Assembly (NCBI GenBank): GCA_023402175.1
Contig: JAEXCN010000072.1
Span: 1-35,418 of the forward strand
Length of the DNA: 35,418 nt
Direction of reading: 5' to 3'
DNA from: Pseudomonadota bacterium
GTDB taxonomy: Bacteria > Myxococcota_A > Polyangia > Polyangiales > Polyangiaceae
Below, in pieces: positions 8,002 through 18,666 of the stretch. Made by a program: the position numbers and the translations under genes. Positions within the stretch are counted from its first letter, which is position 1. Each line of letters opens with the position of its first letter. The notes under the pieces are model-generated. The model saw only the letters and a program-made list of their open reading frames with translations. It was not told the origin of the DNA and ran no database searches.

Positions 8002-8322
8002 GGCTCGTCGACCGGCGCGCGCTCCGCATCACCCGCGGATTGCCGGCTCCGACTCGGCGAGGTGCAAGCGATATGCACGCAGATCGCGTGGAACGAAGCT
8101 GCTGCCTGGCGGCCGCCGCAAAGATTTCGCCTTGCTCAGCCAGGAGCACAGTGTCATACATCGCGCATCCAAATGACGCCCTGCGCCATGCGAAGGGCTC
8201 CATGAGGAAAAACTTACTTCCTTCGTCTTCCTCTGCCTCGACGCTCCACGGTGCCGGTTCCGAGCGGCACCGTGGGGCTCTCCTTTTCGAGGACCGCGTC
8301 TTGGACGAGCGCGCCGGAGCGA
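8002..8322. other. Intergenic region between xseB and the FAD oxidoreductase gene
   Basis: 321 bp without a convincing gene. It should hold the 3' end of the xseB transcript and the promoter of the oxidoreductase. The only clear structure is the hairpin at 8243-8278. Open frames crossing here are continuations of shadows of neighbouring genes. Confidence 0.6.
8243..8278 (-). terminator. Strong GC hairpin after xseB
   Basis: CCACGGTGCCG (8246-8256) and CGGCACCGTGG (8265-8275) pair perfectly over 11 bp around an 8-nt loop. The stem extends to about 14 bp with one G-U pair. It lies about 45 bp beyond the xseB stop, so it most likely ends the transcript of that trio. There is no T-run on the minus-strand side; a short CCTTTT follows on the plus strand. 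Confidence 0.55.
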
Positions 8323-8595
8323 TCAGCCCTCGCGTTCGCCGCGCGTCTCGAACGGAGCCGTGCGCGTCTTGCCCTCGCGATCGAGGCCAAGGAGCTCCTC
8401 GACGCGCTTCTGAGCGGAGTCGAGCTTCTCCTGCGATGCACGCGAGAGGTTCACGCCTTCCTCGAAGAGCATCAGCGACTCCTCGAGCGGAAGATCACCG
8501 CGCTCGAGCTTCTGCACGATCTCCGAGAGACGCTTCACCGCCTCCTCGAAGGTGAGGTCGTTCGGCTTCTTCTTGGAGTCGGGGGCGTTGCTCAC
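8323..8595 (-). CDS. xseB: Exodeoxyribonuclease VII small subunit
   Basis: 90 aa. LTFEEAVKRLSEIVQKLERGDLPLEESLMLFEEGVNLSR is the diagnostic core of XseB, a small helical protein that binds the large subunit XseA to form exonuclease VII, which degrades single-stranded DNA into oligonucleotides. The length is normal (about 80-90 aa). The C-terminus is charged and variable. Its ATG overlaps the TGA of the HEAT-repeat gene (ATGA, 8592-8595), so translation is probably coupled. xseA is not in the window. Sitting behind an outer-membrane and a HEAT-repeat gene is not the usual place for xseB, which often lies near xseA or isoprenoid genes. Confidence 0.95.
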   Translation of the reverse strand: MSNAPDSKKKPNDLTFEEAVKRLSEIVQKLERGDLPLEESLMLFEEGVNLSRASQEKLDSAQKRVEELLGLDREGKTRTAPFETRGEREG

Positions 8596-10738
8596 GGCTT
8601 TCTCGGCTCTTTATACGCTGGCAGCTTGGGCGCAAGCACCAGCCGTGCTTCTCCCGGCGGAAGCCCAGGGACGATCGCGAAACCTTCGTCGTCGAACACG
8701 ACCGGTACGGCGATGCCGTCCGAGCGCACGACGGAGCCGACGAACGCTTCGCCGGGCGGCTGCCCGCCGTCGAGCGTCATCTTCACCCACGCCACCTCGC
8801 GCAGCGCGGCTTCGGCGAACGGGACCGTCGCTCCTGCAAGCGCGCGACGCGCCGCCTGCCGAACGGGACCGTCGGGATCGAGCTCGGCAGCGACTTCGAG
8901 CGTCTCCCTGCGCGCCGGCGCTTTCGCGTCCTGCGTGCGAGAGGCGAGCGCCGCGATCGCGGCGCGGCGGACATCGACGTCCGTCTCGTACGCGTACAGA
9001 TTCGCGAGACGGCCGACGGCATCCGGGAGGCTCGCCACCGCGAGCCCGCGCGCGGCGTGTGCTCGAAGGAGCGGATCCTTCGACCCGAGGAGCTGACCGA
9101 TCTTGCGCGCGAGCGTGTCGTCGGCTCGTCGCGCGAGCGCATACGCAGCGAGCGCAGCATCTCCGCCTGCGGACTCCGCACGATCGATCAGCGTGGACGT
9201 CTTCACGATGCCTTCGGGGTCACCGCCCGCGAGCCCGATCGCGAGCACCTGCCTCGTGATCGGATCGTCCTCTTTCGCCAGTCGTTCGAGGAACGCTCGC
9301 TCGAGACGCTTCGATCGAGGGCGAGCCATCGACGCCATCGCGGCGGCGCGGCGGACGCGCACGTCCTTGTCGTCGAGCAGATCCCCGGCATCGGCGTCGC
9401 CGAGCGCCACGCGCGCGAAGACGCCGAGCGCACGTTCCGCGGGCGTTTGCGAGCTCGACAAGCGGAATACAGCGTCGTCCGACGAGCCGGAACGTTCTCC
9501 TCGCAGCAGCGCTCGCACGACGTATGCGCGCGCGCCGAGAGTCGATGGCCGTGTCGAAAGGAGCCCCGCGATGAGCGCTCCGGCATTCGGAGCCGGCGAG
9601 CGTGCGAGCGCATGGATGGCCTCGTACGCGAGCGCCGGATCGCCGAGCAGCTGCGGTGCGACGAGCGCCTTCGCGGCGTCTGGATCCGGTGACCGCCCGA
9701 GCGCACGGATCGCGCTCGAGCGGAGCTCGCGATCGGGATGTTCCCATGCGCGCGCGGCGACGAGCTTCGTGATCTCCGGGCTGAACACCCGCTCGGCCAT
9801 GTGGATCCCGATGCCGGTCGTCGCCTCGTCGGCGATGATCGCGGACGTTGCCTTGAAACGCTCCGGCGCGGCGAGCAGGATGAAGGCTTCACCGGAAGCT
9901 GCGCGAAGGCGCACGTCACTCTCGGCGATGGCCGTACGCGCGAGCAGCGCCGCGCGTTCGTCACCGAGCTCCGCGAGCGACACGAGCGCAGCGCATCGGA
10001 CGCTGACGTCGCTGGATCGCGCCGCCGCGTGGAGCACGTCGATGGCGCGCAGATCCCCGAGCTGCCCGAGCAGGCGCACGACGGGCACCGGTATCGACAC
10101 TCCGGTCGTTCCGAAGAACCCGGGCTCGCGCGGTGGATGCGTCGCGAGCGCGTGGATCGCAGCGCCCTGGCCGCTTCCGCCGCCACGCGCGACGCCGTAG
10201 AGCGCTTCGAGCGCGCGATCGCCGCCGGAGCGCGCGAGCGCGATCGCCGCCACCTGTCGCGCGAGCTCCGCACGCGCGACGGGGTCACCGTCTTCGAGCG
10301 TGTCCGGAGAGCCCGAGCTCCGCGTCGTCGGCAGCCTCCCCGCGATCCCCGGATTGCCCGCGCCTACGACCGTGAGGAGCCCGGCGCGTGCGCGCTCCTG
10401 GTCGGCAAATCGGGCAAGACCGCGCGCCATCGCAAGCAGCGCTCGCGTGTCCGACTTGATCTGCGGGCTTCGCTCGAGCGAGTCGACGAGCAGCGCGATC
10501 GCCTCCGGTGTCCCGATCGAAGCAGCACGTTGGATGCCGCGGATGCGCTCGTCCGGATCTGCGCTCCGGATGAGGCGCGCAGCGTGCTCCGTACCGACGT
10601 GCGCGCGAAGGTTCGTGGGACCGGTCGGCGCCGTCGAAGGGGCAGGTGACGATGCGCGGTGCTTCACACCGGGCTGCGCACCGGAGACGAGCGCGAACGA
10701 GCTGATCGTCGCGACGGTCCCGAGCGCGCGCAGCCACC

Positions 10739-10742
<4 letters not shown>
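8592..10742 (-). CDS. Exported HEAT-repeat protein
   Basis: 716 aa. The N-terminus (MRWLRALGTVATISSFALVSGAQ) looks like a Sec signal peptide. The body is a long array of ~30-residue helical repeats with the PBS-lyase/HEAT pattern, e.g. IDVLHAAARSSDVSVRCAALVSLAELGD, RELRSSAIRALGRSPDPDAAKAL and DPLLRAHAARGLAVASLP. After the repeats a short beta-rich tail (GIAVPVVFDDEGFAIVPGLPPGEARLVL) resembles a carboxypeptidase-regulatory or transthyretin-like module. HEAT arrays are protein-protein scaffolds; no catalytic motif is visible. Both ends overlap neighbours by ATGA (10739-10742 and 8592-8595), placing it in a coupled trio with an outer-membrane-type protein and xseB. The partner upstream suggests a periplasmic role; this is inference. 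Confidence 0.85.
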
Positions 10743-12790
<2,048 letters not shown>

Positions 12791-12876
12791 CGATGCGTCG
12801 CACAGTACGCGACGCACGGCAGTGGGGTCTACCGCTACGGCTGCCTAGGCCGGGGCCGCCCCGCCGCGCGTCCGAG

Positions 12877-13560
12877 CTATTCCGCCTCGCCCTGGGCGAT
12901 CGACGGCTCACTCTGGTCGCAACGGACCGGAAGCTCGTGCGCCATCCGCGCGCGCTTCGTCTCGAGGTACTGCCGCGAGAACGGGTTCGGCGGGATGATG
13001 ACCGGAAGACGGCCGGCCACGGTCACGCCGAGCGTCGCGAGCGCGTCCACCTTCGCCGGGTTGTTCGTCATGAGCAGCACGCTCTTCACGTCGAAGTGCT
13101 CGAGCATGTGCGCGGCCGCGTGGTACTCGCGGGCATCGTCGGGGAGTCCCAGCAGCCGGTTCGCGTCGACGGTGTCGTGACCCTGCGACTGGAGCTGGTA
13201 AGCGCGGATCTTGTTCGCGAGACCGATGCCGCGGCCCTCCTGGCGCAGGTAGAGCACCGCGCCGGCGCCGCGCCGAGCGACCTCGGCCATTGCGTGGTCG
13301 AGCTGCTCTTTGCAATCGCACTTGAGCGACCCGAACACTTCGCTCGTCATGCACTCCGAGTGGATCCGGACCGGCACGCTCTCGTGCCCGCGGATCTCGC
13401 CGTAGACGAGCGCCACGTGCTCCTTGAAGCACGCGCCGTCACCGGGCTCGGTGGTGCGGAAGACGTGCGTGCTGAACAGCCCGAAACGGGTCGGCAGCTC
13501 GGCCGAGGCGAGCCACTTGGTGTGGGTCTGAGGCCGGATCACCCTCTCGGGGACGTGCAT
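12877..13560 (-). CDS. ribA: GTP cyclohydrolase II
   Basis: 227 aa from the ATG at 13560; AGGAG lies about 9 bp upstream, and the frame upstream of it has no family resemblance. All hallmarks of RibA are present: the zinc ligands in HSECMTSEVFGSLKCDC, the catalytic/GTP-binding RQEGRGIGLANKIRAYQLQ, and VLLMTNNPAKVDAL near the C-terminus. The enzyme opens GTP to 2,5-diamino-6-ribosylamino-4-pyrimidinone 5'-phosphate, the first step of riboflavin synthesis. There is no fused RibB (DHBP synthase) domain and no other rib gene nearby. I found no FMN riboswitch in the 5' region. It is 86 bp upstream of the thrombospondin-repeat gene on the same strand. Confidence 0.96.
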   Translation of the reverse strand: MHVPERVIRPQTHTKWLASAELPTRFGLFSTHVFRTTEPGDGACFKEHVALVYGEIRGHESVPVRIHSECMTSEVFGSLKCDCKEQLDHAMAEVARRGAGAVLYLRQEGRGIGLANKIRAYQLQSQGHDTVDANRLLGLPDDAREYHAAAHMLEHFDVKSVLLMTNNPAKVDALATLGVTVAGRLPVIIPPNPFSRQYLETKRARMAHELPVRCDQSEPSIAQGEAE

Positions 13561-13904
13561 CTCAATGGTCTCCTGTTTCCCTGAACTTCCGCGCAGATCG
13601 TCGAGCTCTCGCGGTGCCCGAACGGCTCTGCGCCTCTGCAACCGTAAGGCCGACGTCGCGTTCTGTCATCCATGGGTCCGGTGCGCAAGCTCTGAAGGAT
13701 TCTATCCTGTATCCCTCGTGGCCGCTCCGCCTGTGCTGGCGCGGTGACCCCGAGCGTTCCTTCCGTCCGGATCGATGCACGAAGGGCGGCGTCCGTTCCC
13801 GCCAATCGGCGCCGCTGATAGCGTCGCGCGGGCGCGGCAAGCTCGATATCGACCTCTGGCAGGGCGAGCCGCGTGCCCTGACACATCACGAGTGGAGGCA
13901 CGGG
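13561..13904. other. Divergent intergenic region ribA / VOC gene
   Basis: 344 bp between divergent genes; must contain promoters for both. I see no gene, no convincing hairpin and no FMN-element core. AGGAG near 13570 (minus) and GGAGG at 13894-13898 (plus) are the two ribosome binding sites. Confidence 0.55.
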
Positions 13905-14693
13905 ATGGCCACGCAGACCAGCTACAAGCACGGGACCTTTTCCTGGATCGAGCTGAACACGACCGACGCGGCGAAGGCCAAGCGCTTCTACGCGGACCTC
14001 TTCGGCTGGTCGTTCGACGACATGCCGGCAGGGCCCGGGATGACGTACTCGATGGCCAAGCTCGGCGGCCATCACGTCGCGGGGCTCTTCGAGATGACGA
14101 AGGAGATGGCGGCCGTGGCGCCGTCGCACTGGGGCTCCTTCATCACGGTCGATGACGTCGATGCGACCGCGAAGAAGGCTGAAGCGAACGGCGGCAAGCT
14201 GATCGACGCGCCGTTCGACGTCATGGACGTCGGGCGCATGGCTGTCGTGCAGGATCCGACGGGCGCGATCATCCGGCTCTGGACCGCGAAGAAACACATC
14301 GGCGCGGGCGTGAAGAACGAGCCCGGCACGCTCTGCTGGAACGAGATCTTCACGACCAACATCGATGCGGCCGGGAAGTTCTACGCGAGCGTGATCGGGT
14401 GGCAGACCGAGGCCGTCGACATGGGCCCGATGGGCACCTACACGCTCTTCCGCGTCCCCGGAGATGAGAAGAACGCCGGCGGCATGATGCCGATGGCGCC
14501 GAACATGAAGGGCGTGCCCTCTCATTGGCTCGTGTACATCGAGGTCGAGGACTGCGACGCGAGCACGAACAAGGCGAACGAGCTCGGCGCCACGACGCTG
14601 ATGCCCCCGATGGACATCCCGAACATCGGCCGCTTCTCGATCGTCCAGGACCCGACCGGAGCGGCACTCGCGCTCTACAAGAACCTCCACTGA
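13905..14693 (+). CDS. Two-domain VOC (glyoxalase/bleomycin resistance) family protein
   Basis: 262 aa from the ATG at 13905, with GGAGG 6 bp upstream; the longer frame from 13614 adds sequence without family features. It contains two tandem VOC domains of about 120 residues. The first begins FSWIELNTTDAAKAKRFYADLFGWSFDD and ends VVQDPTGAIIRLW. The second begins LCWNEIFTTNIDAAGKFYASVIGWQTE and ends IVQDPTGAALALYK. The paired halves should form the metal-centre barrel of this superfamily. Similar proteins are usually annotated as glyoxalase-like or hydroxylase-like without known substrate. Cytoplasmic, no signal peptide. Function beyond the fold is unknown. Confidence 0.9.
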   Translation: MATQTSYKHGTFSWIELNTTDAAKAKRFYADLFGWSFDDMPAGPGMTYSMAKLGGHHVAGLFEMTKEMAAVAPSHWGSFITVDDVDATAKKAEANGGKLIDAPFDVMDVGRMAVVQDPTGAIIRLWTAKKHIGAGVKNEPGTLCWNEIFTTNIDAAGKFYASVIGWQTEAVDMGPMGTYTLFRVPGDEKNAGGMMPMAPNMKGVPSHWLVYIEVEDCDASTNKANELGATTLMPPMDIPNIGRFSIVQDPTGAALALYKNLH

Positions 14694-14779
14694 CGCGGAA
14701 GGACCCAGGCTTCGAGGCTCATCGGAGCCGGCGCGACGCGCGTGAGCATGTCTTCTCGAGCTCACGCCTGCGTCGAACG

Positions 14780-14850
14780 TCGGCTCCGCAGCCCTGAAGC
14801 TCGGCTCCGCAGCCCCGAAGCTCGGCTCCGCAGCCCCGAAGCTCGGCTCG
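14780..14850. repeat. 21-bp tandem repeat
   Basis: Three full copies (14780-14800, 14801-14821, 14822-14842) and one partial copy of TCGGCTCCGCAGCCCCGAAGC, differing at one base. It sits between the VOC gene stop and the next start, only 16 bp from that ATG, so it is in the upstream control region of the coiled-coil gene. Copy number may vary between strains. Confidence 0.9.
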
Positions 14851-14865
14851 ATCTATGATCGTGGC

Positions 14866-15297
14866 ATGGGCCTCTTCGACAAGCTGAAGGAGCGCGTCAC
14901 CGACAAGCTCGCCGAACGAGCGGCGAGACACGGAACCGCTGCCGCGAAAGCTGTCGCGCGGAAGAGCGCCGAGGCCGCGGTGGACGTCGCGAAGGGCGCG
15001 GGTCGCAAGCTCGAGGAGGCGCTGTTCGGCGAACGCGACGAGCTCCCGCCCGCGGACGACGCACCGAAGAGCACCGACAGTCGCGCCGAGCGCAAGCGCA
15101 AAGAAGAGGCACGCAAGCGGAAGGAAGACGAGGTCGGTGAGCGGCTCCGCGCCGCCGATCGGCGCGTCAAGGAGCGCGACGCACGCGACGCGGAAGAGAA
15201 GCGACTCGCCCAGGAGCGCGCAGCGAAGCGAGCGCGCACCGAGAAGGAAGTCGACGACGAGCTTGCCGCGCTGAAGAAGAAGATCGAGAAGCGCTGA
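14866..15297 (+). CDS. Small charged coiled-coil protein, function unknown
   Basis: 143 aa, starting MGLFDKLKERVTDKLAERAA. The N-terminal ~55 residues look like an amphipathic helix rich in Ala/Lys. Residues 65-143 are extremely charged (Arg, Lys, Glu) and predicted by eye to be one long helix or coiled coil (RKRKEEARKRKEDEVGERLRAADRR, ending DELAALKKKIEKR). There is no signal peptide or enzyme motif. The codon pattern and GC are like neighbours, so it is probably real, but low-complexity charged sequence can mislead. It lies behind a tandem repeat and converges on the IgGFc-binding gene. Confidence 0.65.
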   Translation: MGLFDKLKERVTDKLAERAARHGTAAAKAVARKSAEAAVDVAKGAGRKLEEALFGERDELPPADDAPKSTDSRAERKRKEEARKRKEDEVGERLRAADRRVKERDARDAEEKRLAQERAAKRARTEKEVDDELAALKKKIEKR

Positions 15298-15341
15298 CCA
15301 CGCGAGCGAGCGCGCCGTTCAGATGTGTCCCGCAACTCGCA

Positions 15342-15356
15342 CGAGACACCGTCTCG
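15342..15356. terminator. Short hairpin between convergent genes
   Basis: CGAGAC-ACC-GTCTCG, a 6-bp perfect stem with a 3-nt loop directly abutting the stop codon of the IgGFc-type gene. It could end transcription in either direction, but there is no T-run. Confidence 0.3.
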
Positions 15357-17162
15357 CTAGTGTGGGCCTGGGAGCGGGACATCGTTGATCGGCCGAAGAC
15401 CGATACCGCCGACGTAGCCGTAGCTCGCCTGTTGGCCTAGGCCCCACACGGTGATCGCGAAAGGTCCGGTGCTATGTGCCTCCTGACGGCCGTAGTTGCA
15501 GGTGCCTTTCGCGAACTTCTCGCCGAGGAACGAGGTCGTGAGCTGGACCCACGCGTACTCGTACTCGCCATTCGACCCGAGCGGCATAAACCCGGTTATC
15601 TCGCCGGCGCATTCGAGCTCGACAGGTACAAACCCAGTCGCCGTACGGCGGCGTACCACGGTCAGCGTCGTGTCCTGGAACGTGAAGTCGGTGAAGAAGA
15701 CGTAACGATCGAGGTACTGATCGGTGGGCGGGATGTTGACGAATTCGGGATCGCCGAGCACGAGGCCCCCTCCGGGTAGCTCGGAGCCCGGATAGGCTGC
15801 ACCCGTCATATAGACGTTGACGTGAAACGGATGCTTCGCATCCTGGCTTCTCACGACGAAAATCTCGTCCGTCATGAAGCTCACTGATTCACCCGCCCCG
15901 AGCGTCTCCGGGGCATCGCGCGGTGTTGACGGGTCGTACGTCAGGACCGTGCCGTCGACGGCGCCGACGATGGTGTACGGCACCTTCTCGCGTACGTCCG
16001 AAGAGAAGCTCCGGATGCGAGGCTTGTACGGGACGACCGCGTACTCGGTGCCCCACTCCGAGAGCGGCGGGATCTGCTGGTGGAGCGCATCGTTGTAAGC
16101 GGCGCCTCCCGGGATGCCGGTGCTCTCGGCCCCGCCGAAGACGGCCACCGGCTTGGTGCTCTCGATTGCGCTGCCCGTCATATTGGTGATTTGGAAGAAC
16201 TGAATCACCTCTCCCTTCGCGAGCGTCCAGGTCTGCGTCGCTCCGGCCGCGACGCCAGGGACGCCAGAGCCGGCTACGACGTCGACTGTCGGTCGCATGC
16301 TGACCTTCGTGTCGTCCTCGTTCGCGATGATCTGGAGCGAGCGCTGCTCCCTCACGGTTCCGAAGCTGGACGGGCTCACGGCGACGTAGCTCTGAGTCCA
16401 CGACGACGCCGGAAGGAGGAGCGTGCCCGCCGGAACGTACGATTGTGCGCCGCCGTAAGGGTAGATCGAATACGCGGAGACGGGCGCATCGCTTTTCAAG
16501 TGAAAGGCCTTCGACCGCGCGGTCCCGAGCCGGATTGCGTCCGTGTGGAGCGCGGGTTTCACGCCGATTGGGCACTTGATCGCGCTGCTTCTCGTCACGT
16601 CGTGGGCGAGGAATACGATGCCGACCTTCCCGACCGGCAGCGGGCCCTCGAGCAACGTGTAGACGGGATCCTCCTCGCCTTGACGATCGGCGACGTACGT
16701 CGCGCCGGAGATATCGAGGTCCTGGTCTCCCCATCCACCCGTGAGGTTCACGGCGCGGTCCCATGTGTTCGCGATCATCACTGCGAGGCACGATCCGCGG
16801 TAGCTGCCCACGACTGGTGGGACAGTCCAGAAATCACATCCGGCGGAGCCTTTCGTCTCTGCTGCGGCGGTGCAAGCGTCGACACACTTGCCGCTACTGC
16901 CGCAGCCTTGATCGGCATTGCATTGCTCGATGACGCTGTCGCCCGCGCAACCGTCGAGGACCTGCTTCATATCGCGCGAACAATGAATCCCGCATGTTGG
17001 CCCCGCAGCCTCGGGCGCGCCGGCTTCCGGCTCTGGGGGCAACAGGTCGGGGCCATTATCGAACTTGCCACGCCCGCCTGAGCAGGCATAAATCGAAGTT
17101 GCCAATGTCATCGTCTGGAACAGCAGACGAGGGAAACGTACCGAGCGCGCGGAGCCGTTCAT
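15357..17162 (-). CDS. IgGFc-binding-type surface lipoprotein
   Basis: 601 aa from the ATG at 17162 (AAAGG upstream). The N-terminus is basic then hydrophobic and ends IYAC, a slightly atypical lipobox, followed by an acidic Pro/Glu tether (PPEPEAGAPEAAG). Residues about 55-110 are a Cys-rich segment (CGIHCSRD, CNADQGCGSSGKCVDAC). The remaining ~480 residues match the IgGFc-binding N-terminal domain family common in myxobacteria: DFWTVPP near its start, repeated beta segments such as PVSAYSIYPYGGAQSY, SLQIIANEDDTKVSMRP, KPVAVFGGAESTGIP and QQIPPLSEWGTEYAVVPY. The family name comes from a mammalian protein; bacterial function is unknown, probably adhesive. Last gene of the sigma-led operon, 23 bp after the RCC1 gene. 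Confidence 0.85.
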   Translation of the reverse strand: MNGSARSVRFPRLLFQTMTLATSIYACSGGRGKFDNGPDLLPPEPEAGAPEAAGPTCGIHCSRDMKQVLDGCAGDSVIEQCNADQGCGSSGKCVDACTAAAETKGSAGCDFWTVPPVVGSYRGSCLAVMIANTWDRAVNLTGGWGDQDLDISGATYVADRQGEEDPVYTLLEGPLPVGKVGIVFLAHDVTRSSAIKCPIGVKPALHTDAIRLGTARSKAFHLKSDAPVSAYSIYPYGGAQSYVPAGTLLLPASSWTQSYVAVSPSSFGTVREQRSLQIIANEDDTKVSMRPTVDVVAGSGVPGVAAGATQTWTLAKGEVIQFFQITNMTGSAIESTKPVAVFGGAESTGIPGGAAYNDALHQQIPPLSEWGTEYAVVPYKPRIRSFSSDVREKVPYTIVGAVDGTVLTYDPSTPRDAPETLGAGESVSFMTDEIFVVRSQDAKHPFHVNVYMTGAAYPGSELPGGGLVLGDPEFVNIPPTDQYLDRYVFFTDFTFQDTTLTVVRRRTATGFVPVELECAGEITGFMPLGSNGEYEYAWVQLTTSFLGEKFAKGTCNYGRQEAHSTGPFAITVWGLGQQASYGYVGGIGLRPINDVPLPGPH

Positions 17163-17185
17163 CGACTACGACCTTTCGTACTGAG

Positions 17186-18610
17186 CTAGAAGCGAACGAA
17201 GACGGGACTCGGATGTGGAGCAGCGTCGGTGACACCTTGGCCGAGCTCGCTCCGTCCGTTGCTGCCCCAGCAGGAGACGCGACCGTCCTCGAGAAGCGCG
17301 CAGACCGTCTGGGCCGCAGCGGCGAGCGCGACGACGTGGCCTTCGAGCCTGTCGACCGGCTCGAAGATGGTCGAATAGAGGGTCTCGGGACCTTTGCCGA
17401 GCGCGCCGAGCTTGTTGTCACCGGCGCAGTGGACTGCTCCGTCGGTCGAGCGGGCGCACGAGATGTCGCCCGCGGCGACCACCTGCTGCGGCCACGCCTT
17501 CTCGTTCCTGAACACGGCGCGACGCGGCTTCTGCGAGGGGGTCGCGAATCCCGAGCCGAGAGCGCCCATGATCGTCGCGCCCCAGCAGAACACCTCTCCG
17601 CCAGCGACGGCACACGCATGGCCGATGCCTTGCGGAGGGGGCGGCGGGTAACCGGATGGCCGATAGATCGTCGTCGACGAGACGGAGAAGCTCGTCACCG
17701 AGCCGAGCCCGATCGCGAGGGGAGCAGGATCCTTGCTGACGGAGCTCTCGCGCGCGCTCACGGAGCCTTCGGCTCCCGCGATCGCTCCCCAGGAGACGAT
17801 GTCTCCGCCATCGGTGACGGCAAATCCAGTGAACGTGCCGAGGGCCGTTCGCGCGACAGCGAGACCGCCGAGGTCCGCGGCCGCGGGCTCACCGATGCCC
17901 GTCGCCGTTGTCCGAGCGAGCTGGTTCGTGGTGTTGGCGCCCCAGCACCAAACGTCGCCGCTCGCGAGGACGGCGCAGGCGCCAGTCGGTCCGACGTCGA
18001 TCCGCAGGGCCGCGCTCGGAAGATCGACCGCGCTCGGCGTCGTGTGCCGCTCGCCGTCGGCGATGGGCGGGGCGCTACCGAGACCGAGCTGGCCCTTGTC
18101 GTTGCCGCCCCAGCACCGAGCTCCGCCGTCGGCGAGGGCGCACGTCGTCGTGCCACCCGCGCTCAGCTGGGTGACGCCTCCGAGCTCGGGTACCGTTGGC
18201 ACCGTCCAGTCGTTCGCCGGAAAGCCCGCGTCCTCCACGCTCGCGTCGCTGAGCGAGACCCCGGCATCGTCGACGCCGAGAGAGCCCTTCGTGTTGTCGC
18301 CCCAGCATCGCACGGTGCCGTCGTTCATCCGAGCGCAGAAGTGACGTTCGCCGGCGACGAGCTGGAGGGCGCAGGGGGGCGTGGCACATACGACGGGCTC
18401 GTCTTTCGGATCGAAAGGCGGCCTTTGCACTGCCGAGTCGACGGGAGCGCTGGTGTCGGGGCCGCTTCCCGCTTCCGGAAGCGGGCCGCCCACGTCGCCC
18501 GCGTCTGCTCGGTCCGACCACTCCTCGTCGATATCCGAAGTCGCGCTGCACGCGATGAGCATCGCGACTCCGCACAAGGTCGCGCAGCCCCAGAGAGCCA
18601 TACGAGTCAT
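17186..18610 (-). CDS. RCC1-repeat seven-bladed propeller lipoprotein
   Basis: 474 aa from the ATG at 18610 (AAGGGG 8 bp upstream). A signal peptide ends in LIAC, followed by a long Asp/Pro/Gly tether. Seven RCC1-type repeats follow, each with a hydrophobic-Cys strand and a CWG strand: FCARMNDGTVRCWGDN, TCALADGGARCWGGN, ACAVLASGDVWCWGAN, GFAVTDGGDIVSWGA, ACAVAGGEVFCWGA, SCARSTDGAVHCAGDN and VCALLEDGRVSCWGSN. Seven repeats would close one beta-propeller. Six of the seven carry a Cys pair, probably disulfides, fitting an extracellular location; blade four has lost both Cys. Eukaryotic RCC1 is a nucleotide exchange factor, but bacterial lipoproteins of this type are more likely binding surfaces. 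Sits between the other propeller gene (56 bp) and the IgGFc gene (23 bp). Confidence 0.9.
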   Translation of the reverse strand: MTRMALWGCATLCGVAMLIACSATSDIDEEWSDRADAGDVGGPLPEAGSGPDTSAPVDSAVQRPPFDPKDEPVVCATPPCALQLVAGERHFCARMNDGTVRCWGDNTKGSLGVDDAGVSLSDASVEDAGFPANDWTVPTVPELGGVTQLSAGGTTTCALADGGARCWGGNDKGQLGLGSAPPIADGERHTTPSAVDLPSAALRIDVGPTGACAVLASGDVWCWGANTTNQLARTTATGIGEPAAADLGGLAVARTALGTFTGFAVTDGGDIVSWGAIAGAEGSVSARESSVSKDPAPLAIGLGSVTSFSVSSTTIYRPSGYPPPPPQGIGHACAVAGGEVFCWGATIMGALGSGFATPSQKPRRAVFRNEKAWPQQVVAAGDISCARSTDGAVHCAGDNKLGALGKGPETLYSTIFEPVDRLEGHVVALAAAAQTVCALLEDGRVSCWGSNGRSELGQGVTDAAPHPSPVFVRF

Positions 18611-18666
18611 CGGTAAACCCCTTACGACTTGCGTTTCTTCGTCGGGTACAGCGCCATTGCGCGCAA

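Noticed and set aside
13561..13700. FMN riboswitch before ribA
   Set aside because: I looked for the conserved GGGGCAGGGTGAAATTCCC-type core on the minus strand and did not find it.
16994..18616. 540-aa open frame on the plus strand
   Set aside because: Antisense to the RCC1 gene. Its composition (Arg, Ala, Asp, Gly) is typical of a shadow frame, while the other strand encodes seven clean repeats.
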